Below are positions 63,831 through 64,000 of a stretch of 64,000 nt of DNA, in pieces. The stretch's first letter is position 1. Each line of letters opens with the position of its first letter. Origin of the DNA: Blepharisma japonicum (taxonomy: Eukaryota > Ciliophora > Heterotrichea > Heterotrichida > Blepharismidae). The translations under genes were made by a program, and so were the position numbers. The notes beneath the pieces were generated by a model, which saw only the letters and a program-made list of their open reading frames with translations, was not told the DNA's origin and searched no databases. The stretch lies in NCBI GenBank assembly GCA_949751835.1, contig CATKHK010000006.1, forward strand, positions 186,001 through 250,000. Reading direction: 5' to 3'.

Positions 63831-64000
63831 TTATTGATTTGCCATAAGTTCTAAAACTTGCCTGATCAAAACTTTAAACTCATCTAAACTGATCCTTCCA
63901 TCTCGATTTGTATCCAGCTCCCTGAGAACGTCCCTTACATCTGAATCTGAGGGTGAATCCATGCCAATATCTCCTGCTACGCTGCACATGACTTGTCTAA
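63831..64000 (-). CDS. EF-hand protein, C-terminal fragment
   Basis: The last 55 codons of a minus-strand gene that continues beyond the right edge. The fragment contains one canonical Ca2+-binding loop (DTNRDGRISLDE) flanked by helices (VRDVLREL, FKVLIRQVLELM), and ends MANQ then TAA. It could be the C-terminus of a calmodulin-like protein, a centrin-like protein or a CDPK; the visible part cannot decide. Confidence 0.75.
   Translation of the reverse strand, partial: RQVMCSVAGDIGMDSPSDSDVRDVLRELDTNRDGRISLDEFKVLIRQVLELMANQ

Overview
This window looks like a gene-dense somatic (macronuclear) segment of a heterotrich ciliate, most probably Blepharisma or a close relative. Three things in the sequence support this. 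(1) UGA is read as tryptophan: many genes are continuous only if in-frame TGA is Trp, and every gene whose 3' end I can see stops at TAA or TAG. (2) The genes carry introns of only 15 or 16 nt (19 found). Every 15-nt intron begins with GT, ends with AG and has an A at position 10. (3) Intergenic spaces are short and AT-rich, sometimes only 3 to 14 bp between coding regions. The genus is an inference from these traits; no marker gene is present.

Layout. 1-14.5 kb: partial importin-alpha-like gene, an ARA6-like acylated Rab, tRNA-Gly(UCC), a large charged protein, V-ATPase proteolipid c, a Pex13-like protein, a prenylated CRAL-TRIO (Sec14) protein, a Caprin-like RNA-binding protein, an FBXO3-type F-box protein, an EEP nuclease/phosphatase and a Sey1/RHD3 ER-fusion GTPase. 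14.5-29.4 kb: LSm6, CK2 beta, a secreted LamG protein, a TTL-family ligase with a signal sequence, tRNA-Trp(CCA), a membrane-anchored M14 carboxypeptidase, a Tim44-like protein, a six-finger C2H2 protein, an IQ/basic protein, a probable decayed gene, eL27 and an S10 serine carboxypeptidase. 30.4-45 kb: a multi-PHD chromatin protein, a CDPK, a cyclin, a COMMD protein, a Ubl-ankyrin-PH-AGC kinase, a coiled-coil protein with an AIR9-like domain and a Merlin/IS1595-type transposase. 45-64 kb: a small TIM chaperone, a B-box-like protein, a membrane RING ligase, an RluA pseudouridine synthase, a CEP135/Bld10-like protein, RNase T2, lipin, uL23, ubiquitin-eL40, a TPR protein, several unknowns and a partial EF-hand gene.

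The genes are ordinary eukaryotic housekeeping, trafficking, signalling, ciliary and secretory functions, not one pathway. The most interesting item is the tRNA-Trp(CCA) at 21185-21257. Its anticodon stem has only four base pairs (A27-C43 mismatch), the structural feature linked elsewhere to decoding of UGA as Trp, and it sits in a genome segment that uses UGA as Trp throughout.

Coordinates of spliced genes give the whole span; exon boundaries are in the evidence text. ORFs were extended by hand through TGA and across short introns, so no transcript evidence supports them.
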